From: Caprella mutica
Lineage: Eukaryota; Arthropoda; Malacostraca; Amphipoda; Caprellidae
Direction: 5' to 3'
DNA length: 64,000 nt
Assembly: GCA_947561585.1 (NCBI GenBank)
Contig: CANNZV010001471.1
Coordinates: forward strand, 248,001 to 312,000
Under the pieces are notes generated by a model, which saw only the letters and a list, made by a program, of their open reading frames with translations, ran no database searches and was not told the DNA's origin. The position numbers were made by a program, and so were the translations under genes. Positions 1 through 12,242 of the stretch are shown here, in pieces; the first letter of the stretch is position 1, and each line of letters opens with the position of its first letter.

Positions 1-46
1 TAGTTGCGCAAGCTATTCGACCATTAGCCTCATAATAAGTACCGTG

Positions 47-95
47 GGTGAACTCGCTTGACGTAAAAAGGTAAGTTACGTCCATTGGCCCCAGG
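47..95. repeat. Fragment shared with the 2.13 kb region
   Basis: The 15-mer GTGAACTCGCTTGAC here recurs at 2131-2145. In both places a GGTAAGTTACG end, typical of mobile family A, follows within about 60 bases. I read this as a truncated copy of the same dispersed unit. It is too short to delimit firmly. Confidence 0.4.
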
Positions 96-1028
96 CAAGG
101 TATTCTACAGTCACCTTAGAGAGATGGACGGTGATCAACTTGCAGCGTAAGAATGGCGTCTCTTTAGCGATGTAAGAAAGGGCTTAGTATAAAAATGTAT
201 TCGCACCTTAACTGTCGGTAACAGGCTGTTTTTTTTGAGTTGAGGGTATTATTGATTTAAATATTTAGTAAGTTATTTCTTCAATTATATATGTCTTTTG
301 TATATGATTAAATTTAACTTTACGTTTGAAATTTATGGTATCTCGTTATTCGATGTATGAGTTCATTTTCGATATAGACTGTAGTTCAACAATTTGAACA
401 TGAAGGTATCATTCTCTTTTCTAACTCAATGGGATATTTTAAAAAATCTATTTTTGTTTAGAACATCTTTTTGTTAATCAAGTAAGGCCTTTAACCATGT
501 AACAAATAACTTGGTAACTGTATCAAACATAGGATATTTCAAAGTAACCATCGTCCAAGAACCAAAATTAGGTGCTGCTTAAAGTTGTTCGGTCCAAGAG
601 AGATGATGAGACCAACTCAAGTCATTTCCATATGGGAAGGTAACTAATGATGCCCACACGAATGATCTATGGCCACACATTACACGAGCAAAAGGCCTAG
701 TTTGCCTTATTGACGCTATTGATAAATAACTTGCTCGACAGATAACTTTCAAAAACATCATAAGGATCTTGCCAACTTGTGGAATGTAGGATGTATCGGC
801 TAATAAATGTGCATTGATCATGTCTTACTGAATTAAAGTCTTATTATATTCGTTATTTGAACAAATAGAGTGAACTATCAATGATAAGTATGTCTTCCAT
901 AACCTCAAATCCATCAAAAACTTTTTATCTAGTTCATACATCTCATTAATTAGCTATGTTACCAATTACTAATTTCATAAAAATTCAATCAAAATCAGAA
1001 TTGAATTCTACTCCATTTTCCCAAAACT
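96..1028. other. AT-rich unique stretch, no gene seen
   Basis: Low-complexity AT-rich sequence. An 80-residue minus-strand frame at 579-821 has no recognisable domain. I see no repeat or transposon ends here. Confidence 0.4.
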
Positions 1029-1370
1029 CTACCAACGATGTATATTAAATAAAACTCCGTTCACTGAGCAGAATTCCCAATAAATAAAATGTGCCGGCAC
1101 ACGTATAGCTAATTGAAGAGCATTATTAGTTAGTATCATGACCCCAATTAATATTTCCACCACAGCATATAACAGGTAATGAAGGTGAACAATTAACGGG
1201 TCCATAATGACGAGGTACAATACATTTAGACTCATCAGAGTTGTATAGGAGTACAATTGTTGGCCCCAGGCAGCCATAATGAACCCACAAGTGTGATAAT
1301 GATGATAGAGATCTTTGAAAGAGCGTATTAGAATGCAACAATGAATAACCACCTTTTTTGTGATTGCCAT
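1029..1370 (-). other. Non-repetitive open frame, 113 codons, product unknown
   Basis: This is the longest ATG-initiated non-repetitive frame in the window. The start has a favourable context (G at -3, G at +4). The translation has a hydrophobic central stretch around residues 45-85, which could be one or two membrane segments, but no family motif that I recognise. A second minus-strand frame of 99 codons overlaps it (1126-1425), which fits a chance open stretch or decayed coding DNA. No splice structure, signal peptide or neighbouring gene supports it. Confidence 0.12.
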
Positions 1371-1613
1371 GACATTGGATTTGGTGGATTGTTCTGTGGA
1401 GGCTTTGACGGTGGAGAAGCTTCATTAGGTGGGCTACAAAAAGCTATCATTTGATCGGTACTGTAGTGCCATGAATATTACAGACATCTTTTATTCTATT
1501 CAGCTGTAAGCGCTCTTTAGAGATGATGAACCATGAATATTCATTTATAGCATTGTTAGATTGAAGAAAAGCAATTACTAGGAAAGTTTTAGTACTAGAC
1601 ATTTGTATTTTTC

Positions 1614-1840
1614 GAACTATGTTCGTAATATATTTTTTGAACAATGTTCGTAATATATTTTTTGAACAATGTTCGTAATATATTTTTTGAACAATGTTCG
1701 TAATGTATTTTTTGAACTATGTTCGTAATATATTTTTTGAACTATGTTCGTAATATATTTTTTGAACTATGTTCGTAATATATTTTTTGAACTATGTTCG
1801 TAATATATTTTTTGAACTATGTTCGTAATATATTTTTTGA
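1614..1840. repeat. Minisatellite, 25-bp unit, ~9 copies
   Basis: GTTCG starts at 1621, 1646, 1671, 1696, 1721, 1746, 1771, 1796 and 1821, an exact 25-bp period. Each unit holds GAAC-N3-GTTC (an 11-bp dyad) followed by an AT-rich run. The first units read GAACAATGTTC and later ones mostly GAACTATGTTC, so the array has two variant blocks. Confidence 0.95.
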
Positions 1841-2188
1841 TGAATGTTTCACAATTTTTTTAGTGATTTATCAATAAATTAAATACGGATTCATTTTTCT
1901 ACTCTAAATTAAAATTAAATCAATAATTACAGCAGAATTTTTTTCTCTTATTTTGCAAATTTCCGCACATGATAATCAGATATTTATAGCATAGGGTATT
2001 TCTTTTTTACCTTTAATTTGGTAGGGTTTTCTAGGTACACCCTAAACACTCAGGGTTGAAGTTCTTAGAGGTTAAGTTCAGTGCCGTATGAGAATTGATA
2101 GGGCGCAATATATTAATCATTTGAATTTCAGTGAACTCGCTTGACCGAATAGTCAAATCCTATTACTTTTTGTCAAACTGATAACTCC
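1841..2188. other. AT-rich spacer before a family A element
   Basis: Unique AT-rich DNA. The only feature noted is GTGAACTCGCTTGAC at 2131-2145, shared with 47-61. Confidence 0.4.
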
Positions 2189-2376
2189 GGTAAGTTACGG
2201 ATTATTGGTTTGTTTCGCATTTTCGGTCATATGAGAAAAAAAAAATTATTATTCAATTTAAATTGTAATTGGTATCCATGATACCTGCATGTATCATGGA
2301 TACCAATTAAAATAATAATATCGTTTTTTCCTATATGACCGAAGATGTGAAACCGACCGATAATTCATAACTAACC
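2189..2376. mobile_element. Family A palindromic element, full length
   Basis: The element starts GGTAAGTTACGG and ends with the inverted counterpart TAACTAACC. Both ends carry TTCGGTCATAT followed by an A-rich run, so the 188 bp folds back on itself. The centre (2267-2308) is a perfect hairpin with 18-bp arms reading AATTGGTATCCATGATAC and a 6-base loop CTGCAT. There is no coding capacity, so it is a MITE-type non-autonomous element. Confidence 0.85.
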
Positions 2377-3507
2377 ATGTAACGCTACAAGTTCAAACAC
2401 TTTTTCATGTATTTTTAGAATGGTTCACTACAGTCATGCCAAGGTCTAGGTTGAGGAGAAGGTTAGGAGGCATTGTTCATATCGGTTTAGTCCTTGGGTT
2501 AATTCCCTGCCATAGCTCATGAACCGTATCAACTCCTCCCTTTTGGCTTTGTCCACCCACCTCATTTGTATGTGGAATATGGGGTACCACCTCAAATTCT
2601 GAACTGGATCGCAGGGAATCTTCTCTCACAGAACTTTGAACTGGTTTGATAACAGTGATAGCAAGAACATTTCATTGCGAAGATATTTCTAGAAAATGTG
2701 AGAGAAATGCTTCTTTAACACGTGCCTTTGATCATATAAATTAAAAGTAAATTCATAGAAAAAAGTTTGTTAACCACAGTAAAATTATTCAGCGTTAAAA
2801 TATCCTTTCTTTTCATGTGGATGTAAAGTGCATCTATCGAATAAAAAGTACATCTGACATTTTTCTCCATCGTTCTAAATACCTATAACCATGTTACAGA
2901 TATAGCGAATTAAATGAAGGTAGAGTTTGAATAGGAAACACTTTAAAAAGTCGTATTCTACTCGAAGGATCGATATACTTCATCCACACGTGTTGATACC
3001 ATGTACAATTTGCTGAAGATAAAATGAAAGCTGAAAACACGAAGATCCACCAACTTTTTCTCCTAAATATTTTTTGACGGCAGCACAACCCTCCGTGGTA
3101 TATTTATTCATGGATGTATCTCAGCATCAAAATCCTGGAACATTTTCTGGTCCGTTTTTCTCTGCAGGTATTCTGCTCTCAAATGAATACATAGATCTCC
3201 CTGGAAGAAATCCGAGTTCGACCTCACTAGAAGGAGCTTAAGATATAAGCTGCAATCAAGACTGGCATCGTGTATTACCATATAGCGTGTGGGAATCTGT
3301 GGGAGAGCGTCTGTGAGTATTATTATATCTTATCATTAGGAATACTCCTCACATTGAGCTCTAGAAAGAATATGTAAACTTCATGCAATTTACTTTGGTG
3401 ACGAAATTATAAATCTAGTTCATGATTAAAGGAATAAAGTTTCAGTTACATAATCAAACAAAGGAATATAGCATATCGAAATGACTAAATAACTAGTTTG
3501 TCATCTT
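2377..3507. other. Unique stretch of mixed composition
   Basis: 2400-2660 and 3120-3310 are noticeably less AT-rich than their surroundings. No long frame, repeat or RNA gene is visible. They could hold conserved non-coding sequence, but nothing in the bases proves it. Confidence 0.35.
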
Positions 3508-3536
3508 GAACTATCAGAGAAAAGAGTCTCCACATG
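3508..3536 (+). repeat. Single copy of the 43-kb minisatellite unit
   Basis: CTATCAGAGAAAAGAGTCTC at 3511-3530 is identical over 20 bases to a unit of the 32-bp array at 43150-43499, and ATGATG follows nearby. A chance 20-base identity in 64 kb is very unlikely. Confidence 0.7.
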
Positions 3537-3863
3537 ATGCTAATTTAAAAAAATAGTTTAAAATCTAAGTAATTTGTTTTCATGCACCTAGACAAATTAT
3601 AAAATATCAACAAATATAATTACAATTTGTGAAGTTTATTTATGAAAATGAGAAATTAGTAAACTGGCTAAAAATCATTTAGGATACTCTCCTCCTTGAC
3701 TGTACATGTAACTGCAAAAAAGTGAAGGATATAAATTGCTATTTTGGAGGCTGGACTGAGGATCCCGTTAATAAAAGCAAAATCATTTTGATTTCTATCA
3801 TACGTGACCAACAATTTAACTTTGTGCAATGGTGAAATTTTTGTGAGATATTGTTGCGATAAG

Positions 3864-4166
3864 ATGGCCAATAGACACACTCTGTCTTGTCATAAATATA
3901 GCTACGAACCAGAGACAAATGATGCAATCAAGCAACGGAGTAAATGCACAACAACCATTGTTTTTTCTCCCAAAACCTTCTTTTTTGAGTGCTGTATTCC
4001 TGACTTTCTGTATAAAGAATACCTTCTTCCATTCCGCGATATAAGATTTAAGGACCGTGGGACAGCCATTGAGACGAGTGGGAATAATTTATCTGCTAAA
4101 ACTCACGCACAACCCGTGACTCCAACTCCGCTAAACAGCATGATGATATGGGCCGCATCTTGGTGA
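3864..4166 (+). other. Non-repetitive open frame, 100 codons, product unknown
   Basis: The first ATG of this frame is at 3864 with A at -3 and G at +4. The frame stays open upstream to a GTG at 3804. The translation is cysteine-containing and mixed in composition, with no motif, signal peptide or membrane segment that I can assign. No poly(A) signal or splice partner is obvious. A chance frame of this length is expected in 64 kb. Confidence 0.12.
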
Positions 4167-5427
4167 AATGTTGCCATAATGTAGGGAATGGCATGCGCTT
4201 TCTTGGCGCGATATGCCGCTCAGAACACCAGCCGAACATGAGGTGGCAATAAAATGATACTAAAAGCTGCAATAAAAAAACAACAACGTCATAATCATAT
4301 CAGAATTTTTCCATGTGAATGATATCATTTCCTTCAGACAGGGAATTAGAATGATTATTATTCAGTTTTTTAGATTACGAATTTATGGATATACAAATCA
4401 CATTTAAAATGTGGAAAAAATATACCTATGATGACAACTGATAATTACATGTTATATTTGATGAATATATCATGTACCGCTGTATATAGTTTATTATAAT
4501 TTATTCATTGAGATGTGTCGTTCATGTACACGAAGGAAAAAACTTGGATAGCTAAGTTCTGTTTTAAATCATAGAACAACAAAGTTTGCAATTGCAGGAG
4601 AGAAATCCATTGCAACCTTCAAACAGTCTCACAGAAAGTCAGAACTAAAGAAGTGTGCTAGCTGCGACTTACCCTGCGGCCTCTCTCGCCAGGGAAAGTC
4701 TTGGGAAGGTTACTTAGGTCGTGAATCCGAGACTGGAGGTTATGGAACCTATGTCACGACTCGTGAGATACTTCGCACACTCAAAAAACTATAAACCAAT
4801 ATTGAAAAAGACTGCCAAATAAGTATAGAAAGTAAATGGAAAGAAAGACATGGTAAGGCTCTACCCAACATTGAAACATCTTTATTGAACTAAAATATAT
4901 ATATACATATATATAAGCAATACAGGCTCTAACTTTAAAAGCTGAAGCCCTTATATAAGTAAGTAGAAAATACTTTTCCGGCAATTTTCTTATATTAGTA
5001 GCTAGAGTTCTTCTAACTATGACCGATCATTTGTTCTTAGAAAGCCAAGCAACGACCATTGCAGTTTTCTGACTGGGAAGTGTGGGTAATAGAATGCGTA
5101 GGCTGAGAAAAGCCATGAATTATTCGCCTTATTATCTCATTTGCTGGTAATATATCTTGTGTGTTATGTTGCTCTCAGAGCTGAAATAATAACCTGATGA
5201 TTTATTCACACTTGCAGAGCCCCTACTCCGCCCTGTAAACATTGACCGATGCAGCAGACCTTGTAAGGACGCTTGCAGGTCTGCCTCGTTAGCAGTGCCT
5301 TGTTGTTGATATTTTCACATGGAGCAAATATGGATGCCATTCCCTTGCTCGGTGATACTATTTTGAAGAAATAGGATTCTGGCGAACAGCTACGTAATAT
5401 CAACTACGTAAAATCAACTATGTGCAA
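4167..5427. other. Unique AT-rich stretch
   Basis: 4660-4760 and 5205-5345 have higher GC. ACCCTGCGGCC at about 4672 recurs near 23331, which may be a short dispersed motif. No gene structure is visible. Confidence 0.35.
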
Positions 5428-5474
5428 ATTTTTCTTTTATGGTTGATATGTGGAACCGTCCGATAATAGTTACT
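5428..5474 (-). mobile_element. Family A element, one end only
   Basis: The segment runs TTTTCTTTTATGG, then GTGGAACCGTCCGATAATAG, then TTAC. This matches the right terminal arm of family A. The opposite arm is absent. Confidence 0.6.
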
Positions 5475-5493
5475 TGAATTCCAGGTAGTCCAT

Positions 5494-5930
5494 TTTTCTG
5501 CTTTTTTTTTTAATTTTGGGCTTCCTGGATTCTCGGTTTTCCAGGATTTTATTTTTCCCGATTTTCGGCTTTCTGAATTTTCGTTATTCCTGATTGTTTA
5601 TTTTTCCGTATTTTTGGTTTCCGAGACATTTTTTCGATATTTCACGGTTTCAGTTTTTCGGTTTTCTAAATTTTTTCCTAATTTTTATTTTTATCTGATT
5701 TTCGTTTTTTCGGATCTTTGTTTTTTCCCGATCTTCAGTTTTTCAGGATTATTGGTTTACCGAATTTTCGACTTTTTCCCATTCATTCCAAATCCTCATT
5801 TTTTTCAGATTTTCTTTTTCTGAATTTCTTTATATTCCGAATTTTTCGATATTTACCGAATATTTCTTTTTGTAATTTCGGAATTTTTCTGTAATTGTGT
5901 AATTTTCAGTATTTTCAGATTGTCTCAATA
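5494..5930 (+). repeat. Degenerate pyrimidine-rich tandem repeat
   Basis: TTTTCGG, TTTTTCC and CGATTTTC blocks recur irregularly for about 430 bp with strong T-over-A strand asymmetry. A 69-codon frame inside (5614-5823) is rich in Phe because of this composition and is not evidence for a gene. It resembles an old, scrambled minisatellite. Confidence 0.7.
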
Positions 5931-6894
5931 TTGTAACTTAGAGCGTGAAGTAACAGATATACACAATTATTTCCCATATTGAAAAGGAAACTATTAATGT
6001 TGAATGATACCCGAGAACATTAGTTCCTGATCATTTATATAACGTAAATTGCATATATTATTTACATATTACTAAATACATAACCATATCCAAGGGAATA
6101 TGTGTCAAAGTAAAGAAAATTATACGTTTACTATATAGGTTTTCATATACATTCTTTATTTAAGTACTGTATTTTATTTCAGCAAAAAGAAGTAAACTAT
6201 TCTGAGTTAATTGTGGTAATGCGAGTTGAAACCCCTGCCAATTTGCCAAGTTCTTCACCAGTAATGGCCATGTTTAAATTGGCAACTTAGCTTATGCTTT
6301 CCTATTTTCTCTCGACACAAAAAGTTAGGAGAAATCTAACAAGCTTACCCAAAGTTGAGGCGAACCGTAATTGAGTTATCTGTCAGAATTCTTTTCTTTC
6401 CAGCCTATTTTCTTTCTCTGGAATATCATGGAATGTCCTCTCAAACTTTGGACCTCACTGAAAAATGTGTCGAAAAGAAGACCCGGTGCAATAGTGTGAC
6501 CTCCGGTTTTTGAAAGTTGTAACATCATTTTCTTTCAGTTAAGAAAAACTTATCCTGATGTCTGAGCAAGACTAACAGCTTTGTGTGATTTGGAAAGTTT
6601 CTTATCTGTTAGAGTCGCACATCAGGAAAGAACAAACTCGTACATCGTGTTCTGGAGTAATATGCAATGAACTACTTACAAAATACGAGACACAGCAGCA
6701 GCCATCTTGAATATTAAAGAAATATGTTCGGTAATGTCTGAAGAAAGAAGTCTGCTTCAAACTTATAATCACTAACTAACTTAGATAAATCATCTTAGAG
6801 AGATAATCTTTATCTTCGATTATAATTGCTGATCGAAAAATTATTCGCCTTGGTAGGATCAGCAATTCGCCTAAAATAGTCGAACGCTTCACAA
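5931..6894. other. Unique AT-rich stretch, no gene seen
   Basis: No repeat, TIR or credible frame was found. Composition is ordinary for this window. Confidence 0.35.
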
Positions 6895-7127
6895 AGACAG
6901 GTAGGCAGGCCGGCAGGCAGGCAGGTAGACAGGCAGACAGGCAGACAGGCAGACAGGCAGACATGCAGGCAAGCAGGCAGGCAGGCAGGCAGGCAGGCAG
7001 ACAGGCAGGCAGGCAGACAGGCAGACATGCAGGCAAGCAGGCAGGCAGGCAGGCAGGCAGGCAGACAGGCAGGCAGGCAGACAGGCAGACATGCAGGCAA
7101 GCAGGCAGGTAGACAGGCAGACAGGCA

Positions 7128-7160
<33 letters not shown>

Positions 7161-7179
7161 ACAGACAGACAGGCAGGCA
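6895..7179. repeat. Tetranucleotide array of CAGG/CAGA with 64-bp higher order
   Basis: Near-continuous CAGG tetramers with interspersed CAGA, CATG and CAAG variants. ACATGC markers at 6961, 7025 and 7089 show a 64-bp (16-tetramer) higher-order period. Open frames on both strands (Cys/Leu/Pro/Ala on minus, Gln/Ala/Gly/Arg on plus) follow from the periodicity and are not genes. Confidence 0.95.
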
Positions 7180-8184
7180 CTTGAGCTTAACATTTCCTCC
7201 GGGATCAGCCAAGAGATTGAAGATGACGTGCATTTTTCCCCACGCAACTGAAGTATCTTCGCCCAACTTTCGGGAAGATCATTAATTTTTTCTCCGGTGC
7301 GATAAGAGATAACGATACAAGTTTGATAGGAGGGTAGCAGTAATCTTGCCCGGTCATTATAAGATAATGAATTTCAGAAAGAAATCCAACAGCCGATCTA
7401 TTCTCATCTGCTTTTTGCCACGCAAAGAAAACTGGAACTTTGCCATATTAGCCTTTAAACTACACTTTCAAAAAGGTTTTTTTTACATAAGATGGTATAA
7501 ATCTTGAGTGTCAGTTACAACAACAGCTTTGCGCTCGGATTTATTTAGTTAATGAAGCTTGTAACAATTAAGTTTACTATTTAAATAGCACCATTTCCAC
7601 GCTATCTGGGAAATGAATGATAATATAGATACAAATATTCTAACTTGTGATTTAATTATCAGTATGTTATAGCCTAAATATAATAAAAATAGTTTATTTT
7701 TTATATATCTCACAGCATCTGTGAGATACATAGTTGATTTTGATATAATAGTTAAGTATTATAATAATACTACATAGTGTGCTTTCCCGTTTAAGATAAC
7801 AGGGTCTCAATAGTAAAAGTTATGATTTCCAGAAAAAATATAAATACTATATAAAAAAATATTAAAAAGGAAAAATAGTAAAAAATATATTTAAAAACAT
7901 ATCTCAAAACAATATTTAGCGTGATTGATATACGTAAAATATATATGTTCGATTACCAGAAGTTTGATTTTGTTTTCCTTTTCCTCGAACACTCTTCATT
8001 TTTCGCATTTTCAACTTTTTCTGTATATTTCCAAAATTTTGGAAATTTTCTGCAACTTTGTAATTTCTGTAAGCTCTTTTTTAGGAGAAAACAGAATTGA
8101 AGGAAGAGATTGAATAGGTAATCTCCTCCGCTATATTATTTTTTTTTCAAAGTAAATTCTAAGTCCAGTAAGACCCAATCAGTA
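7180..8184. other. AT-rich spacer
   Basis: Unique sequence. 7975-8070 is T-rich with TTTTC/TTTCC blocks resembling the degenerate repeat at 5.5 kb. No gene is visible. Confidence 0.35.
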
Positions 8185-8949
8185 CCCCATCACAGTCCAA
8201 ACCATCACAGTCTAAACCATCACAGTTCAAACCATCACAGTCCAAACCATCACAGTCCAAACCATCACAGTCTAAACCATCACAGTCCAAACCATCACAG
8301 TCTGAACCATCACAGTCCAAACCATCACAGTCTAAACCATCACAGTCCAAACCATCACAGTCTGAACCATCACAGTCCAAACCATCACAGTCTAAACCAT
8401 CACAGTCCAAACCATCACAGTCTGAACCATCACAGTTCAAACCATCACAGTTCAAACCATCACAGTTCAAACCATCACAGTCCAAACCATCACAGTCCAA
8501 ACCATCACAGTTCAAACCATCACAGTCCAAACCATCACAGTCCAAACCATCACAGTTCAAACCATCACAGTTCAAACCATCACAGTTCAAACCATCACAG
8601 TCCAAACCATCACAGTCCAAACCATCACAGTCCAAACCATCACAGTTCAAACCATCACAGTTCAAACCATCACAGTCCAAACCATCACAGTTCAAACCAT
8701 CACAGTCCAAACCATCACAGTTCAAACCATCACAGTCCAAACCATCACAGTTCAAACCATCACAGTTCAAACCATCACAGTCCAAACCATCACAGTCCAA
8801 ACCATCACAGTCCAAACCATCACAGTCCAAACCATCACAGTCCAAACCATCACAGTTCAAACCATCACAGTCCAAACCATCACAGTCCAAACCATCACAG
8901 TCCAAACCATCACAGTTCAAACCATCACAGTCCAAACCATCACAGTTCG
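8185..8949. repeat. Minisatellite, 15-bp unit, ~51 copies
   Basis: The unit is CCATCACAGTYCAAA. Within 8281-8430 a 60-bp higher-order period appears: units ending CCAAA, TGAAC, CCAAA and TAAAC repeat in the same order. The minus strand is open for about 258 codons as a Cys-Asp-Gly-Leu-Asp/Asn pentapeptide repeat. That frame has no in-frame ATG: it begins at a TTG and opens upstream only to a TGA near 8963. I do not call it a gene. Confidence 0.95.
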
Positions 8950-10607
8950 AATGGATGGCAGCTCATATTGACACAGCTCACTTTGTAGGGATAATTATTC
9001 ACCTCTGTCAGCTTAATGTGACGCCTTCGCTTTTCCATAATATTTTACGGTGTCAGGAATAAGGGCCGCTAAATTACAGCCTACGAAATTAAGGCCGTGT
9101 GAAATATTGACGCCTGCATGCAAGCTATTAGACCCAAGCCACCCGACGCCGTCGTTAAATTCTTGCCCCGTAAATTATACACCTAAGTGAAAAATAAATT
9201 ATCGCGGGGATGATCGATTTGAATGTTTATATGCATGAATTAGGGGCTAAGTTTCCTAATGGTGTGTATCCTATGGAAAATTTATTTCATATATAAAATG
9301 TTGCACAACAAAATATCAATATTGTGTAAAATGGTAAATGACAGTTTCTTTTCAAATTTACACAAACTCTCAAATATTTTGAAAGGAATATTATACTAAT
9401 CAGGAAGAATGGAGAAGATGTATTTATTTTATAGGTTTACATTTACCTGTTTGGTTTTTCTATATTTGAGACAACCTATTACAAAATATATTTTATTATG
9501 GAGTCATAGAAATCAGCAATTTAATTTTTGTCACCGAGTTCTTTGAATCTTCCTTATAGGATTCATGCGTTATTTGCACTGGAAAATTCTCGTAGTCCTT
9601 TTGGAGGATTTTATCATTCAAATATATCTTGTATCGAAGATTGCACTTCCCTCCGAAAGAAAGAACTCGCAATGGAAGTTGGAAGAATTCGCTTCAGTAA
9701 TTCCAAATCTTGCCTCTAACAAGCTTCCAAATTAAATTTCTATCTGAAAATTCTAGGTTATTTATTGAGTTTCTCGAGACAGATTTTGGAGGGAAAAGAT
9801 TTCTTGTAATTTCCTGAGTGTCAAATAAGTGTAAATGGGTAATACAAAAATAGTATGATAGATGTCATACCAGCAGGTGGAATAGTATCTAAATTTGTGA
9901 ATCGAAGAACGATTTTCCAAAGAGTGTTCTGTAGAAGCCATGTTTTCGCAAAGAGTGTTTTTCAGTCTCTGTCTTGCTCGATATCAGCTTCACTTCACCC
10001 TATTTGAATGCCATCATTATTTGGCCCACCTAAAACTGATAAGAAAACAGGCATGGGAGAATTTCTCCTCAAGTTACACTATGCCATCAATATTTTCTGC
10101 AGCTGGAAAGAATGGAAGGTTTCGAAGAAAAAAAAAAGATGGTGCCTTGTTGTTTGTGGAGAGACTTTGGCTTGACATTTATTACAGCACTGAAGCTTTT
10201 CCGAGAGCTAACTTTAGAATAGAACTTTTGTAAGCGCAGCCTCTGTTCACACATTCCCAAAAATGCTACGCACATTTTCACCATAGTTATTTCGTTGTGT
10301 GAAACTTTGTCCATTATATTTCCATGGGCGAATGGGTGTCTTCCTTTCAATACCCTCCTTCTGAAACAATTATAATTTGCTGAATCAACTGAAATCTGTG
10401 TGTTTACTGAACAAGCGTGTATTTGGCGCAGTTAATTCAAATGGTAATTATCTGGGAGCGTAAAGATTAACATTGAGCATGTAGGAGTTCTGAAGCCAGC
10501 TCGTCAAAGCTAATTAGAATTTGGAGTATTCATTAAGAGGGCCATGTTGTCGTGCTGAGAAAACAGCTTCCATAATAATTGTGCCTTGTTAACTCCCTTG
10601 TTGCAGG
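8950..10607. other. Unique stretch, no supported gene
   Basis: 9050-9180 is relatively GC-rich (GGCCG, CCCGACGCCG) and could be a conserved non-coding segment. Short frames at 9528-9719 and 9940-10233 have no domain. No repeat was found. Confidence 0.35.
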
Positions 10608-10872
10608 CGTATAACTACTCTGGCGGAATACTCCTTGAACATTTGTGATCATGCCGAGGAGAACAGTTAGCAAGTTATTGCATCATAAAGATGGCTCCAT
10701 AACAGTGCGTCTGAAGTACCAGAACATAGCGCTCAAACGTCAGCTTTATACTGACGAACATCGCAGCCACTGGCTTATATTCGACCACCTATACGAAACA
10801 CAATATTTATACGAAACACAATACCAAGTCATGTCGATACGAATCAGTGGCACTGGTGTATCACAATAAAAA
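10608..10872 (+). other. Possible 3' exon or chance frame
   Basis: A pyrimidine tract followed by TTGTTGCAG at about 10598-10607 looks like a 3' splice site. It is followed by a GC-richer segment. One frame reads 13 codons to a TGA at about 10647. Another, from ATG 10651, stays open to 10869 with a basic sequence and no known domain. AATAAA occurs at 10866. The combination could be a terminal exon, but no partner exon is visible and the evidence is thin. Confidence 0.15.
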
Positions 10873-11929
10873 TATCTTCACTTTGTATCATCATTATCTT
10901 GCCAAATGTAATTCATATTATTTATAATCTCTTTTGGATAAACTTCATAGTTATTTTCATGAAAGATTTCTTATAGATAAAAAATATTCTTAAAGTGAAG
11001 TTATAATGTATTTTAGAATTACCTTCGCTTGTATGTAGACAACGAAACAAAAATATGTATATGAAATACATTTAACTGCCCACTGACTACGTACATTTAT
11101 AAATATTCTTTGCAAGATCTATTGTTCTGAGGATAAAAGAACATTTTTAGATTTTGAAATGAAGAGTGCGGTATCTTTACCAATAGATATGAAGGTGTTA
11201 TTTAATGTCTCTATCACTTTGAAATAACCTAATGCTAGTGGGTATAATTTGCAGCAGAACCTGCCAAAACTTTCCATAAATAGTTCGTCAGGCTAAAAAT
11301 TTCTCTTGGATAATTACTTGAGAAGTGGAGGGAAGCAACTCCCGATGATCATCATTGAAATGAGTCTTCGCTCCCGATTATTATTAACTTCTCCTAAACT
11401 TCAGTTGATTATAACGCCTTGGCATTAGCAATATTAGCCACTCGTCTCCAATTGGAGAGAAAAAAGCCACTAGGGATATTTTGACTCTAGCTTCTGCTGT
11501 TCATTTCGGAATGCCATCACGGATATTGGTGTCTTGTGGCAAATATTTTAGCGCCTCTAACTTCTCTAACTAAAGTTTTGTTGTTGGACAATTCTTCATT
11601 GAAAGTTTTTATGCAAAACAAATTAGGAGATCGTATTAGTTGATGAGGAGCAAATTTGCGGATATGCTTACAACAAAAATATCGCATTTCTCTGGAACAA
11701 ACTTCTGCTTTTTAATGATGTCGAAACTTGAGAAACGGGGAAATGATAGGATTTTAAACATTGGAACAGTAATGGTTTCAGTAATTAGCTATAATAACTC
11801 TAGAAATATATTTAAGTCTATTTTCTTTGTAGTAAGGACATTGCATTTAGGATTATATTTTTTTTGTTATCGATGAGTTTATATATATAGTGTTAGATAA
11901 CGATATGCATAAATCGTAATAACTAAATA
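10873..11929. other. AT-rich spacer
   Basis: Unique sequence. The frame at 11640-11876 has no recognisable domain. No repeats were seen. Confidence 0.35.
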
Positions 11930-12242
11930 GTGTTGTGACAATATGTTTTTAAAATTACACACTCTGAAAATATTACAGACGGAGAGAATTAAAAAGTATT
12001 GAATGGTTCTACACCAGCGGTAAACAGTATTCGATACCATTTCATTTCGTCTGTGATATTCTTATGATTTATGATTTATAAAGCATATTGTCACAACCCT
12101 AGTGACAATATGCTTCATAAATCATAGGGAATATTATAGACGGAGAGAATTAAAGAGTATTGAATGGTTCTACACCAGCGGTATATAGTATTCGATACCA
12201 TTTCATTTCGTCTGTGACGTGTAAAGCATATTGTCACAACAC
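11930..12242. mobile_element. Two tandem palindromic elements sharing outer TIRs
   Basis: The outer ends are perfect 16-bp inverted repeats: GTGTTGTGACAATATG at 11930-11945 and its complement at 12227-12242. Complementary copies of the same end meet in the middle (12080-12116). Each half contains the same 85-90 bp body, beginning CAGACGGAGAGAATTAAA and ending TTTCATTTCGTCTG, itself an imperfect palindrome. The arrangement is two head-to-tail MITE copies, or one copy plus a tandem duplicate. It is non-coding. Confidence 0.85.

Noticed and set aside
1614..1840. Glucocorticoid-type response elements in GAACNNNGTTC
   Set aside because: The spacing between GAAC and GTTC is 3. The steroid element needs 5 (GAACA-N3-TGTTC).
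6776..7266. Cys/Leu/Pro-rich frames resembling small cysteine-rich proteins
   Set aside because: Pure tetranucleotide repeat translated in every phase on both strands.
8159..8935. 258-codon minus-strand frame as a pentapeptide-repeat protein gene
   Set aside because: It lies wholly in a 15-bp minisatellite, has no in-frame ATG, and the repeat does not fit the A(D/N)LXX pentapeptide pattern.
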